Shown here one piece after another: positions 1 through 7,894 of a DNA stretch of 14,446 nt. Below the pieces are notes generated by a model. It was not told the origin of the DNA, searched no databases, and saw nothing but the letters and a program-made list of their open reading frames with translations. How positions within the stretch are numbered: position 1 is the first letter of the stretch; every line of letters begins with the position of its first letter. This DNA comes from Treponema sp. UBA4326 (GTDB taxonomy: Bacteria > Spirochaetota > Spirochaetia > Treponematales > Treponemataceae), in the NCBI GenBank assembly GCA_002393835.1, contig DGTW01000081.1:1-14446 (forward strand), in the 5' to 3' direction. A program made the translations under genes and the position numbers.

Positions 1-1960
1 TTATGCTCGTCAGGCTTGTACAACCGTAGAATGCACCATAAAACAGATTTCCACCTGTAACAATCACATTCTTCAAACTCGATGGTATATAATAAGTCAA
101 GGAACAAGAAGAAGCATATTTTTGCGTAGTTGCTTTTCCACCACTATATGAATTTTCACCAAAAACATAACCAAACAATGATTTTTCAGATGATGCACTT
201 ACACTGTTACCAACAAATGGTACTGTAAGTTCTTCAAGGCTAGAACAGCCACTAAACGCATAGGATTCGATGCTCGTCACGCCATCGCCTATTGTAATAC
301 TCGTAAGATTTGAGCAGCCATAGAACGCGCCATAAAGAATACTACCACCAGTAACAGTTACCTTCTTCAAGGTTGATGGTATATAATAAGTTATACTGGG
401 ATAAGAAGCTCCGTAGTATTGCTCAGTTGCTTCACCACCACTGTATGAACCACTACCAAAAATATATCCAAAAGTACCGTTTGTTGACGAACAGCCACTC
501 CCATAGGAGCGATCTCCAACAAAAGGTATCGAGATTTCTTCAAGGCTAGAACATCCAGAGAATGTACCTACTCCGATGCTCGTCACGCTGTCAGGTATCG
601 TTATGCTCGTAAGGGTTTTGCAATCACAAAATGTGCGTTTTCCAACACTCGTTACACTGTCTGGTATCGCTATACCTACAAGTTTTGTGCAACCCGAGAA
701 CGCATAGTTTCCAATGCTCGTCACGCTGTCAGGCAAAATAATTCCAGAAAGATTTGTACAGCCGTAGAAAGAATAAGAAGGATTTGTTGATGACGCCTCT
801 TCAAGTTCTGTAATTCCCGTAATCGTCGAGAAATCAAGCGATACAAGAATATCACTTCGCTTTGAAAACAATTCCTTCATCGCTGCATTTATTTCACGAA
901 TTAAATCCGTTGTAAAGTTACCTGTAGCCCTCAGAGTACATGAATAAGTCAAATTCTTAATTTTTTCGACTATATTTTCAGATGACACACCTATGATGTC
1001 CCACTTTGCATAAACAATCGTATTTCCATATCTTTCATCAGCATTCCAACCGCTTATGGTATTTCCAGAACAAACATTTGTTTCATACCATCCTAAGAAA
1101 ACGGAACCTTCCTTAGTTGGTACAGGTAAAATCACATTAGTCTTATCGTCATAATGAATAATCGCATCATCTGGATTTGTTCCACCGTTCAAAACATAGG
1201 TAATCGTGTAGATGTCGTCGAAATTCTCTATTGTACGAGTTGCCGTTGAAGTCAAGTCGCTTGAAATACGAACGATTTCACGGTATGTGGCAAGCTCAAA
1301 GTCACCATCTTTTTCTGTTGAGGCGTAAAATTTTATTTTCGCCCGATATGGCCCGGCCTTGATTCCGCTGGAAGTAAATGTAACTGAATTTTCTGAAGGT
1401 ACAAGTGTTTGTGGTTCAAATCCTTCGACATCGGTTTTATCCATATGTTCAATCGTTGCAACCGCATAGGAAATCTTTTCCGCATTTTCCACTTCAGCAT
1501 AATTCACTGTTATGCTGAACGAGCCTTCACCGTTTCCAGAGTCAGAAATTTCAAGCGAAAAGGCAAGTGTATTTTCACCTTCAGTGATTTCTTTTGTTAT
1601 TGTTCCAGAACATTCACTATCACCGGCTTTGGCAGAAAGAGAAAAACTCCAGCTGCCAGACACAAGGGCAATGGTTGCATTTTGCATTTTAGAATCATTT
1701 TCCCACGAACCAAGTAGCTTTTCTGTTTCGCCAGATTTTGCACCTTTCAGCACAAGATTTGTAAAACCTGTTTCGGGTGCGGACGGCAAAACAGTTCGGG
1801 CAGAATCATCCAGAGTAATCTTTATGTATGCGCCCTGTTTGTTTTGTACAAGAGTTTCTTCTACCGAAGAATCGTCATCAGAAACATCTGAACAAGAAAA
1901 GAACATCACAGCTAAAATTGGAAAACTTGCATATAAAAAGAATTTCTTGAATCCGTTCAT
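1..1960 (-). CDS. Surface lipoprotein with one InlB-type repeat and BspA-type leucine-rich repeats (3' end outside window)
   Basis: The reading frame is open from the ATG at 1960 to the window edge (653 residues seen, no stop). The N-terminus is a lipoprotein signal peptide: two Lys, a hydrophobic stretch, then FFSC with the lipidated Cys at residue 23. Residues about 25-245 are a beta-rich domain homologous to the N-terminus of the gene just upstream (shared strings such as GSFSIT, FELA and YRE). One InlB-type repeat follows (TYVLNGG ... GWYE ... YAKW). After a linker there are BspA-type leucine-rich repeats (IPDSVTSIG, FSGCSSL, FYGC). By family knowledge, such proteins sit on the outer surface and bind host or other bacterial partners; the exact ligand cannot be seen. 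It is the last visible gene of a three-lipoprotein operon, starting 10 bp after the previous stop with an AGGGGG ribosome binding site. The architecture is clear; the function is an inference. Confidence 0.9.
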   Translation of the reverse strand, partial: MNGFKKFFLYASFPILAVMFFSCSDVSDDDSSVEETLVQNKQGAYIKITLDDSARTVLPSAPETGFTNLVLKGAKSGETEKLLGSWENDSKMQNATIALVSGSWSFSLSAKAGDSECSGTITKEITEGENTLAFSLEISDSGNGEGSFSITVNYAEVENAEKISYAVATIEHMDKTDVEGFEPQTLVPSENSVTFTSSGIKAGPYRAKIKFYASTEKDGDFELATYREIVRISSDLTSTATRTIENFDDIYTITYVLNGGTNPDDAIIHYDDKTNVILPVPTKEGSVFLGWYETNVCSGNTISGWNADERYGNTIVYAKWDIIGVSSENIVEKIKNLTYSCTLRATGNFTTDLIREINAAMKELFSKRSDILVSLDFSTITGITELEEASSTNPSYSFYGCTNLSGIILPDSVTSIGNYAFSGCTKLVGIAIPDSVTSVGKRTFCDCKTLTSITIPDSVTSIGVGTFSGCSSLEEISIPFVGDRSYGSGCSSTNGTFGYIFGSGSYSGGEATEQYYGASYPSITYYIPSTLKKVTVTGGSILYGAFYGCSNLTSITIGDGVTSIESYAFSGCSSLEELTVPFVGNSVSASSEKSLFGYVFGENSYSGGKATTQKYASSCSLTYYIPSSLKNVIVTGGNLFYGAFYGCTSLTSI
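2..783 (-). repeat. BspA-type leucine-rich repeat region in the third lipoprotein
   Basis: The coding strand repeats blocks for LTSITIPDSVTSIG and AFSGCSSLEE, the LRR_5/BspA pattern. A larger cassette of roughly 100 residues is superimposed on this: LEE(I/L)(S/T)(I/V)PFVG, then FGY(I/V)FG, SYSGG, TYYIPS(S/T)LK, VTGG and GAFYGC. It is seen twice, with the SSLEE coding sequence at 231-250 and again at 537-556 (306 bp apart). Other landmarks in the cassette are about 294 bp apart, so the copies differ by small indels. The array continues beyond the left edge. Confidence 0.85.
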
Positions 1961-1985
1961 TTTTTGCCCCCTATTCCGTCACCTT
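1961..1985 (-). promoter_or_regulatory. Stop/ribosome-binding-site junction between second and third lipoprotein genes
   Basis: On the minus strand the upstream gene ends GAATAG and runs straight into GGGGCAAAAA and the next ATG. The A and G of the stop codon are thus part of the AGGGGG ribosome binding site of the next gene, and only 10 bp separate stop and start. This predicts translational coupling. The site is G-only rather than GGAGG, so it pairs with the 16S rRNA tail partly through G-U wobble. The same junction occurs at 4827-4851. Confidence 0.75.
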
Positions 1986-4826
1986 AATTTGTGCGTAGTA
2001 TGAATACCACTTGCCGCCTTTCTGAGCTTCAAGTGCGAGCGTGTAAACTTTCTTTTTCAGAGTTGATGTATCAATGCTGAAAGTTCTTTCGGTAGATTTC
2101 TCCACATCATTCAAAATCCAGCTGTAAGAATCACATTCTTCAGCTGTAAAACTGATTATGTTTTCATTTGTGGACTTTGTAACAGAAATATCAGAAGCCT
2201 GAATTGAAATTTCAAATCCTTTTACTGCACTCCAAAGAGCCGTGTAAGTCTTATCTGTTTCATAAGTGTCGGGAAGAAGTTCTCCTGTAGAATTCCAGCC
2301 TGCAAAAATGTAATTTGTCCTTCCTGGGTTATTGATTATCACATACTGTCCGTATCTGCCGGTTTTTGTGATAATGCCAGTCTGTCCGTCAAGCGTTCCT
2401 CCAGCAAGCTCAAGCGTGAAGGTAATAAGCTCTCGGGTGTAGTAGATTTTTATTTCGGTGCTTCCGTCACCTTCAATTGAGGTCTGTGCCACACTTCCAG
2501 CTAGAAAATGCTCGTAGTTTTTTGCCTGAGCATCCGTCTGAGCTGTAGTCGTTCCTATGAGATTATCAGTATCCTTGAGCGTGTAGCCATCATCGTTTGC
2601 ATTCTGCAAATAATGACCGACTTTATACGGTGTGTCAGTTCGTGGCGTGTAAGTTGCGGTGTAAATTCCGTCCGTCGCATTTTCAGGCAGTGCGGGAATC
2701 CATCGTGAAAAATCATATCCGACCTTTTGCGGCGTTTCGACAGTGTAGCTTGCTCCATATTTCACAATCTTCGTAATGTTTTCCTCGCCATCAATGTTTC
2801 CACCGCCCAAATTGAATGTCATCGTGAAGAAATCCAGCTTGTAGTAAATTTTAACGACCGTGCTTCCGTCAGCAGCTATTGTTTTCTGGTCAAAATCCTG
2901 TGCAGTGTAATGTTCGTAACTTTTAGCTTCGGCTAAAGTCTGACCGTCTGTCGTGCCTGTGAGATTCTGTATGTCTGATTCAACAAGAGTGAAATTATCG
3001 TCTGTTACATTCTCTTTGTAGTGCTCGACTTTATACGGCGTGTTTGTGTTAGCTGAATATGTTGCTGTGAATATTCCACCTGTCATGTTTTCTGGAAGAG
3101 ATGGATTCCAGCCCGAAAAAGACCAACCTGTTTTTGTTGGACTTTCGATTGTGTATGATGCGCCGTATTTTCCGCTCTTCGTCACGCTCGTTTTATCACC
3201 AATTTTTCCACCGTCAAGGCTGAATGTCATTGTGACCGTTTCCAACTTGTAGTAAATTTTTACGACCGTGCTTCCGTCAGCAGCTATTGTTTTCTGGTCA
3301 AAATCCTGTGCAGTGTAATGTTTGTAACTTTTAGCTTCGGCTAAAGTCTGACCGTCTGTCGTGCCTGTGAGATTCTGTGTGTCTGATTCAACAAGAGTGA
3401 AATTATCGTCTGTTACATTCTCTTTGTAGTGCTCGACTTTATACGGCGTGTTTGTGTTAGCTGAATATGTTGCTGTGAATGTTCCACCTGTCATGGTTTC
3501 TGGAAGAGATGGATTCCAGCCCGAAAAAGACCAACCTGTTTTTGTTGGACTTCCGATTGTGTATGATGCGCCGTATTTTCCGCTCTTCGTCACGCTCGTT
3601 TTATCACCAATTTTTCCACCGTCAAGGCTGAATGTCATTGTAACCGTTTCCAACTTGTAGTAAATTTTTACGACCGTGCTTCCGTCAGCAGCTATTGTTT
3701 TCTGGTCAAAATCCTGTGCAGTGTAATGTTCGTAACTTTTAGCTTCTGCTACAGTCTGACCGTCTGTCGTGCCTGTGAGATTCTGTGTGTCAGATTCCAC
3801 GAGCGTAAAATCATCATCGTTTGGATTTTCCTTGTCGTGTTCTACCCGATACGATGTGTCCGTGCAGGGAGTCCATTTTGCATAGAGTGTTATGTCACCG
3901 ACTGTTCCTTGCTGTATTTCTGTAAGTTTGTTTTCTTCCGGACAATTTTCAACACTGTACCAACCGTCGAACACATATCCAATACGGCCTATGTTTGGAA
4001 AAGAAATTGACTCAGTTTTTCGGGTAAATGTTTCTATGACACTCGCACCTTCCTCAAATTCTCCACCATTCAAAACATAAGCAATTGAGTAAAGCTCCTC
4101 GAAACTTTCAATCGTACGATTTGCAGTTGAATTCATTTCAGTTGAAATCCGCACTAACTCACGATATGAAGCAAGTTCAAAATCACCGTCATTTTCCGTT
4201 GAACCATAAAAACTGACTTTTGCCCGATATGTTCCGGCATTGATTCCGTTCTGGGTAAATGTCACGGAATTTTCATCAGGAAAAAGTTTTTGAGAAGAAA
4301 TATTTTCAACAGGAGTTCCATCAGTATTTTCAAGGGCGGCAATCGCATAAGAAACTTTTTCAGCGTTTTCAGCATCTGCATAATTCAATGTTATGCTGAA
4401 TGAACCGGTTCCTGTTCCCTTGTCAGAAATCGAAAGAGTAAAGGCAAGTGAATTTTCACCTAGAATGATTTCTTTTTCTCTTTTTCCTGTCAGAGTAGTG
4501 CCGCTGATTTTAGAAGAAAGAGTAAATGTCCAAGTTCCCACGGCAACAGTAATTTTATCGCTCTGCATTTGTGCTACGCTTTCCCAAGAACCAATCACAC
4601 ATTCACTCTCGCCATTTTTTGAGCCTTTTAGCACAAGACTGGTAAACTCGTTTTCCTCCGCAACAGGCAGCACCGTCCTGAAACCATCGTCCAAACTGAG
4701 CCGTATGTACGCAAGTTTTTCATCCTGCATGAGCGATGTTTCTTTTAGGGAATCTGAGCAGGAAAAAATTGTTGTGGCAAAAATTGCGATTATTCCGCAT
4801 GAAAAAAGTTTTGACAATCTCCTCAT
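1971..4826 (-). CDS. Surface lipoprotein with tandem 136-residue InlB-type composite repeats
   Basis: 951 residues. It has a lipoprotein signal peptide with TIFSC (Cys23). Residues about 35-245 form a beta-rich N-terminal domain homologous to that of the next gene. An InlB-type repeat spans about 247-318 (YVLNGG, FDGWY, LYAKW). Four composite units of exactly 136 residues then start at Y326, Y462, Y598 and Y734. Each pairs a module beginning Y(K/R)V(E/G)H and ending VVKIYYKL with an InlB/Flg_new-type repeat (FSLDGG ... FSGWNPSLPE ... TATY). The C-terminus (870-951) is an Ig/PKD-like domain with SYSWILNDVEKS and the end YSYYAQIKVTE, nearly as in the upstream paralogue. By family knowledge it should be a stalk-like surface adhesin or matrix protein. 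The ligand is unknown. It starts 10 bp after the preceding gene and is surely co-transcribed with it. Confidence 0.92.
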   Translation of the reverse strand: MRRLSKLFSCGIIAIFATTIFSCSDSLKETSLMQDEKLAYIRLSLDDGFRTVLPVAEENEFTSLVLKGSKNGESECVIGSWESVAQMQSDKITVAVGTWTFTLSSKISGTTLTGKREKEIILGENSLAFTLSISDKGTGTGSFSITLNYADAENAEKVSYAIAALENTDGTPVENISSQKLFPDENSVTFTQNGINAGTYRAKVSFYGSTENDGDFELASYRELVRISTEMNSTANRTIESFEELYSIAYVLNGGEFEEGASVIETFTRKTESISFPNIGRIGYVFDGWYSVENCPEENKLTEIQQGTVGDITLYAKWTPCTDTSYRVEHDKENPNDDDFTLVESDTQNLTGTTDGQTVAEAKSYEHYTAQDFDQKTIAADGSTVVKIYYKLETVTMTFSLDGGKIGDKTSVTKSGKYGASYTIGSPTKTGWSFSGWNPSLPETMTGGTFTATYSANTNTPYKVEHYKENVTDDNFTLVESDTQNLTGTTDGQTLAEAKSYKHYTAQDFDQKTIAADGSTVVKIYYKLETVTMTFSLDGGKIGDKTSVTKSGKYGASYTIESPTKTGWSFSGWNPSLPENMTGGIFTATYSANTNTPYKVEHYKENVTDDNFTLVESDIQNLTGTTDGQTLAEAKSYEHYTAQDFDQKTIAADGSTVVKIYYKLDFFTMTFNLGGGNIDGEENITKIVKYGASYTVETPQKVGYDFSRWIPALPENATDGIYTATYTPRTDTPYKVGHYLQNANDDGYTLKDTDNLIGTTTAQTDAQAKNYEHFLAGSVAQTSIEGDGSTEIKIYYTRELITFTLELAGGTLDGQTGIITKTGRYGQYVIINNPGRTNYIFAGWNSTGELLPDTYETDKTYTALWSAVKGFEISIQASDISVTKSTNENIISFTAEECDSYSWILNDVEKSTERTFSIDTSTLKKKVYTLALEAQKGGKWYSYYAQIKVTE
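2220..3851 (-). repeat. Four tandem 408-bp coding repeats
   Basis: Units at 3444-3851, 3036-3443, 2628-3035 and 2220-2627 (first to last in the protein), each 408 bp or 136 codons. Over one aligned repeat length, roughly 2841-3248 against 3249-3656, I count only about seven differences by eye, so the central copies are nearly identical. The similarity is patchy: the copy beginning near 3657 is nearly identical up to about 3790 and then diverges abruptly. That is the pattern expected from unequal recombination or gene conversion. The last unit is the most diverged. Confidence 0.9.
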
Positions 4827-4851
4827 TTTATGCCCCCTATTCCGTCACCTT
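4827..4851 (-). promoter_or_regulatory. Stop/ribosome-binding-site junction between first and second lipoprotein genes
   Basis: The arrangement matches 1961-1985: GAATAG runs into GGGGCATAAA and ATG, with a 10-bp gap. The 21 bp at 4831-4851 are identical to 1965-1985, covering the last codons, the stop and the ribosome binding site. This fits tandem gene duplication and suggests coupled translation. Confidence 0.75.
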
Positions 4852-7383
4852 GATTTGTGCATAATATGAATACAGTTCACCGTCTTTCTCAGCTTCAAGA
4901 ACAAGCGTGTAAGTTCCTTTCGTTAAGTTTGAAGTGTCGATGCTGCAAGACCTTTCGTTTGATTTTTCAACATCCTCAAAAAACCAGCTATAGGAATATC
5001 CTTCGTCGGCCAAGAAAGTGACTGAGTTACCGTATGTTGTTTTTGAAACAGCAATATCTTTGCTTTCCACAGTGATTTCAATTTTATTCAACGGGTCAAT
5101 CCAAAGTGCCGAGAATTCTGAATTTTCTTCATAAATCTGAGGCAATTTGCCGCCGACTGTATTCCATCCCTCAAATCTGTAGCCATTTCTTTCTGGAGCA
5201 CCAAGGCTTACAGTCTGTCCGTACTTGCCGACTTGCTTGACAATGCCACTTTTTCCGTCAAGCGTTCCACCATCGAGGGCAAGCGTTAATGTAATTCTTT
5301 CAAGACTGTAGTAGATTTTTACAACTGTGCTTCCGTCTGCGGCTATCGTTGTCTGCTCAAAGTTTTGTGGTGTGTAATGTTCGTATGTTTTTGCTTGCGC
5401 AGAAGTTTGCCCGCCTGTTGTACCAGTAAGATTCTGAGTGTCTGATTCCATGAGAGAAAAATTATCGTCTATTACATTCTCTTTGTAGTGTTCGACTTTG
5501 TATACCGTATTTGCATTAGGTGTGTAAGTTGCACTATAACTTCCAGCCATCGCAGTTTCCGGCAAGTTTGGAATCCAGTTTGAGAATGCCCATCCAGTTT
5601 TTGTTGGATTTTCGATTGAGAAAGATGTACCGTACTTCGCAGTTTTCGTCACAGAAGTTTTATCGCCAATCATTCCGCCATCTAGGTTAAATGTCATCGT
5701 AACGGTATCAAGCTTGTAGTAGATTTTTACGACCGTGCTTCCGTCTGCCGATATTGTTTTCTGTTCAAAGTTTTGTGCTGTATAATGCTCGTAAATCTTC
5801 GCTTGTGCGGAAGTCTGCCCACCTGTCATACCAGTGAGATTCTGCGTGTCTGATTCTACCAGCGAAAAGTTTTCATCTTCAGTATTCTCTTTATAGTGTT
5901 CAACTTTGTATGATGTATTCTCATTCGGAGTATAAGTTGCGGTATAAGTTCCAGATACCGCAGTTTCCGGCAAGTTTGGAATCCAGTTTGAGAATGTCCA
6001 TCCTGTCTTTGTTGGAGTTTCAATTGAGAAATCAGCCCCATACTTCATACTTTTCGTAACGCTCGTCTTTCCGCCAATTTTTCCACCGTCAAGATTGAAT
6101 GTCATTGTGACCATTTCCAACTTGTAGTAGATTTTTACGACCGTGCTTCCGTCTGCCGATATTGTTTTCTGTTCAAAGTTTTGTGCTGTATAATGCTCGT
6201 AAATCTTCGCTTGTGCGGAAGTCTGCCCACCTGTCATACCGGTGATATTCTGCGTGTCTGATTCCATAAGAGAAAAATTATCGTCATCTACATTTTCTTT
6301 GTAATGCTCAACTTTGTATGCCGTATCTGTGCACGGACTCCATTTTGCATACAACATTATATCCCCAGATTTCTCACCTGCCCCCCAACTCGCTATTTTA
6401 GTTTCTGTACCGTTTCCATCTGAATCCAGCGACTCATACCACCCTTCAAAAACCCAGCCTTGCAAAATCAAATCATAAAGATTTGCTCCAACACTCTCCC
6501 GATACGAAGTTGGATTAGAATTCACAACTCCCCTTGTATTCGCATAAGTAATTATGCATCTGTCTGCCTCTACCCACTGGGCATAGAGCGTGATGTCGTG
6601 GGCTTCGGTTACAGCAAAATCCCCGCCGTCTGAATAATCTGTACCTTCGGAACCTATCTGAGTATTCCATGAAGCAAGCCGATACCCCAAATAAATGAAT
6701 TTGCATTCCTCAAGTTTTGAAATTATGCCAAAAGTTACAATTTGAGTCGAAGATTCACCTGTTCCATTATTTGCATCAAAAGTAATGGTGTATTTGTTTG
6801 CAGTCCATTTCGCAGTGAAACTCACATCCCCTGTAACGGAATATCCCGCCTCAAGTTTTTCATCTCCGTTGAGCCATCCTTCAAAACTGTAGCCGTATTC
6901 ACTCAAAACAGGGATTTCATTCGCTGCAATAGTCGTTCCAACATCTTTATTTATTGAAGGAACTTCACCAAACTGCGATACAAAGCTGATGACAGCCTTT
7001 TCAACAGGCTTCGGCTCTTCTTCTTCAGGATTTTCAGGTTTCTCAGGTTCATCCGTTTTAATCTCAGTCCATTTTGCTTTAAGCGTCACATTTTCTGTTA
7101 TGGGAATCGAAAAATCAAAAATATCGTCTCCCTTATACCAATTTGAGAAAGCCCACCCATCTTTTGTTGGATTTTCGGGCTTTACTGCCGTCTCACCTTT
7201 TAAAACCGACTGGGAAGGCACAAAACTTCCGCCACTTGGGTCAAACATGACCATGAAATAAGTTGGAGCATTCGCAGAAAAATCATCTGTATTCTCGCTC
7301 TCCGTCTTGCACGAAAACAGCAGGAAAAATAACGCAAGAATCCTCATTATTATGGAAAATGAAAAGCCCAATCGATTTTTCAT
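4837..7383 (-). CDS. Surface lipoprotein with seven InlB-type repeats, first gene of the operon
   Basis: 848 residues. The signal peptide ends LLFSC (Cys25). An internal Met13 could also start a functional signal peptide, but the ATG at 7383 has the strong GGAGGAAA ribosome binding site and is preferred. Residues 42-106, 131-196, 198-271 and 277-349 are four diverse InlB-type repeats (GWAFSNWY, KAKW, FEGW, LYAQW), with an acidic Pro/Glu-rich linker at about 107-128. Three 136-residue composite units start at Y356, Y492 and Y628, each again containing an InlB-type repeat. The C-terminal 85 residues are the Ig/PKD-like domain shared with the next gene. From PCTDT (350) to the end it is a paralogue of residues 320-951 of the next protein, one repeat unit shorter. 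It has no counterpart of the N-terminal domain shared by the other two proteins. A surface adhesin or envelope role is inferred; no enzyme motif is seen. Confidence 0.92.
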   Translation of the reverse strand: MKNRLGFSFSIIMRILALFFLLFSCKTESENTDDFSANAPTYFMVMFDPSGGSFVPSQSVLKGETAVKPENPTKDGWAFSNWYKGDDIFDFSIPITENVTLKAKWTEIKTDEPEKPENPEEEEPKPVEKAVISFVSQFGEVPSINKDVGTTIAANEIPVLSEYGYSFEGWLNGDEKLEAGYSVTGDVSFTAKWTANKYTITFDANNGTGESSTQIVTFGIISKLEECKFIYLGYRLASWNTQIGSEGTDYSDGGDFAVTEAHDITLYAQWVEADRCIITYANTRGVVNSNPTSYRESVGANLYDLILQGWVFEGWYESLDSDGNGTETKIASWGAGEKSGDIMLYAKWSPCTDTAYKVEHYKENVDDDNFSLMESDTQNITGMTGGQTSAQAKIYEHYTAQNFEQKTISADGSTVVKIYYKLEMVTMTFNLDGGKIGGKTSVTKSMKYGADFSIETPTKTGWTFSNWIPNLPETAVSGTYTATYTPNENTSYKVEHYKENTEDENFSLVESDTQNLTGMTGGQTSAQAKIYEHYTAQNFEQKTISADGSTVVKIYYKLDTVTMTFNLDGGMIGDKTSVTKTAKYGTSFSIENPTKTGWAFSNWIPNLPETAMAGSYSATYTPNANTVYKVEHYKENVIDDNFSLMESDTQNLTGTTGGQTSAQAKTYEHYTPQNFEQTTIAADGSTVVKIYYSLERITLTLALDGGTLDGKSGIVKQVGKYGQTVSLGAPERNGYRFEGWNTVGGKLPQIYEENSEFSALWIDPLNKIEITVESKDIAVSKTTYGNSVTFLADEGYSYSWFFEDVEKSNERSCSIDTSNLTKGTYTLVLEAEKDGELYSYYAQIKVTE
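5095..6318 (-). repeat. Three tandem 408-bp coding repeats
   Basis: Units at 5911-6318, 5503-5910 and 5095-5502, with the same 136-codon period as the array in the neighbouring gene. All copies share YKVEHYKEN, ESDTQN, YEHYT and ADGSTVVKIYY. The first two units are close to each other at DNA level. The last resembles the last unit of the neighbouring array (LDGGTLDG...GKYGQ), so the end units are orthologous between the paralogues while the central ones are homogenised within each gene. Confidence 0.88.
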
Positions 7384-7417
7384 AAGTTTCCTCCAAAAAA
7401 TCTATATCTTTATTATT

Positions 7418-7500
7418 ATTCCAAATATTCACCCACTTTTTTAATATATATGTCTTATTGTAATACAGAATTCCAAATAATCAACCTTATTTTAAAATAA
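7418..7500. promoter_or_regulatory. Direct repeat and palindrome in the divergent promoter region (candidate operators)
   Basis: ATTCCAAATA occurs at 7418-7427 and 7470-7479, flanking the predicted -10; the second copy touches the -35. A perfect 14-bp palindrome TTATTTTAAAATAA lies at 7487-7500, just upstream of the -35. The region is very AT-rich, so chance is possible. The remaining bases of 7384-7552 show nothing else definite, and no convincing promoter for the plus-strand regulator was found. Confidence 0.35.
7457..7484 (-). promoter_or_regulatory. Predicted sigma70-type promoter of the lipoprotein operon
   Basis: Minus strand: -35 TTGATT (7479-7484), 16-bp spacer, -10 TACAAT (7457-7462). 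Transcription would start near 7450, leaving a leader of about 65 nt before the ATG at 7383. No other promoter-like site was seen in the 10-bp gaps downstream, so all three lipoprotein genes probably depend on this one. Confidence 0.55.
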
Positions 7501-7552
7501 TATGGCTTTTTGAGATATTTAATTTTTTACAAGTTTATTCTAAACAAGAGAA

Positions 7553-7885
7553 ATGAAAGATTCTGAAATACAAGCAAGACTGGCGGAAAATTTAAAGCGG
7601 ATAAGAAAAGTAAGAAAAATGACTCAATTTGAACTTGCTGAAAAAGCTGAAATTTCGGACGAGACAATTAAAAATATTGAATTGTGTAAAACCTGGACTA
7701 GCGAGAAAACTCTTTCACGACTGACAGAAGCTTTGGAAATCGATATTCATACGCTTTTTCTTCCAATTCCATCATCTTTCGACAAACAAATTTCAGAAGA
7801 CAATCAGCAGATAAAAGCAAACATAATAGAAAATATACGAGAATTCATCGAAACAAACCTAAAAAAGATGGAAGCAAATGCTTGA
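7553..7885 (+). CDS. XRE/Cro-CI family DNA-binding regulator
   Basis: 110 residues. Residues about 12-66 are a typical HTH_3 domain: LKRIRKVRKMTQFELAEKA, then SDETIKNIE as recognition helix region, then TLSRLTEALEID leading into LF. The C-terminal tail (67-110) is polar and helical (IKANIIENIREFI) and may serve in dimerisation. The ribosome binding site is weak (AAGAG just before ATG). It is divergent from the lipoprotein operon, across a 169-bp gap. It is convergent with the AlbA_2/ATPase gene, with 9 bp between the stops. It could control itself, the lipoprotein operon, or both; the target cannot be read from the sequence. The Cro/CI family assignment is secure, its role is not. Confidence 0.85.
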   Translation: MKDSEIQARLAENLKRIRKVRKMTQFELAEKAEISDETIKNIELCKTWTSEKTLSRLTEALEIDIHTLFLPIPSSFDKQISEDNQQIKANIIENIREFIETNLKKMEANA

Positions 7886-7894
7886 TGTCAAGTT

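Noticed and set aside
2220..3851. Regular repeats that could suggest a CRISPR array
   Set aside because: The period is 408 bp, the whole unit is repeated without unique spacers, and it is translated as protein domains.
4393..4869. Plus-strand open frame of 158 codons, similar to another at 1512-2003
   Set aside because: Both are antisense to the paralogous N-terminal domains of the two lipoproteins; their mutual similarity just mirrors that homology, and they lack ribosome binding sites.
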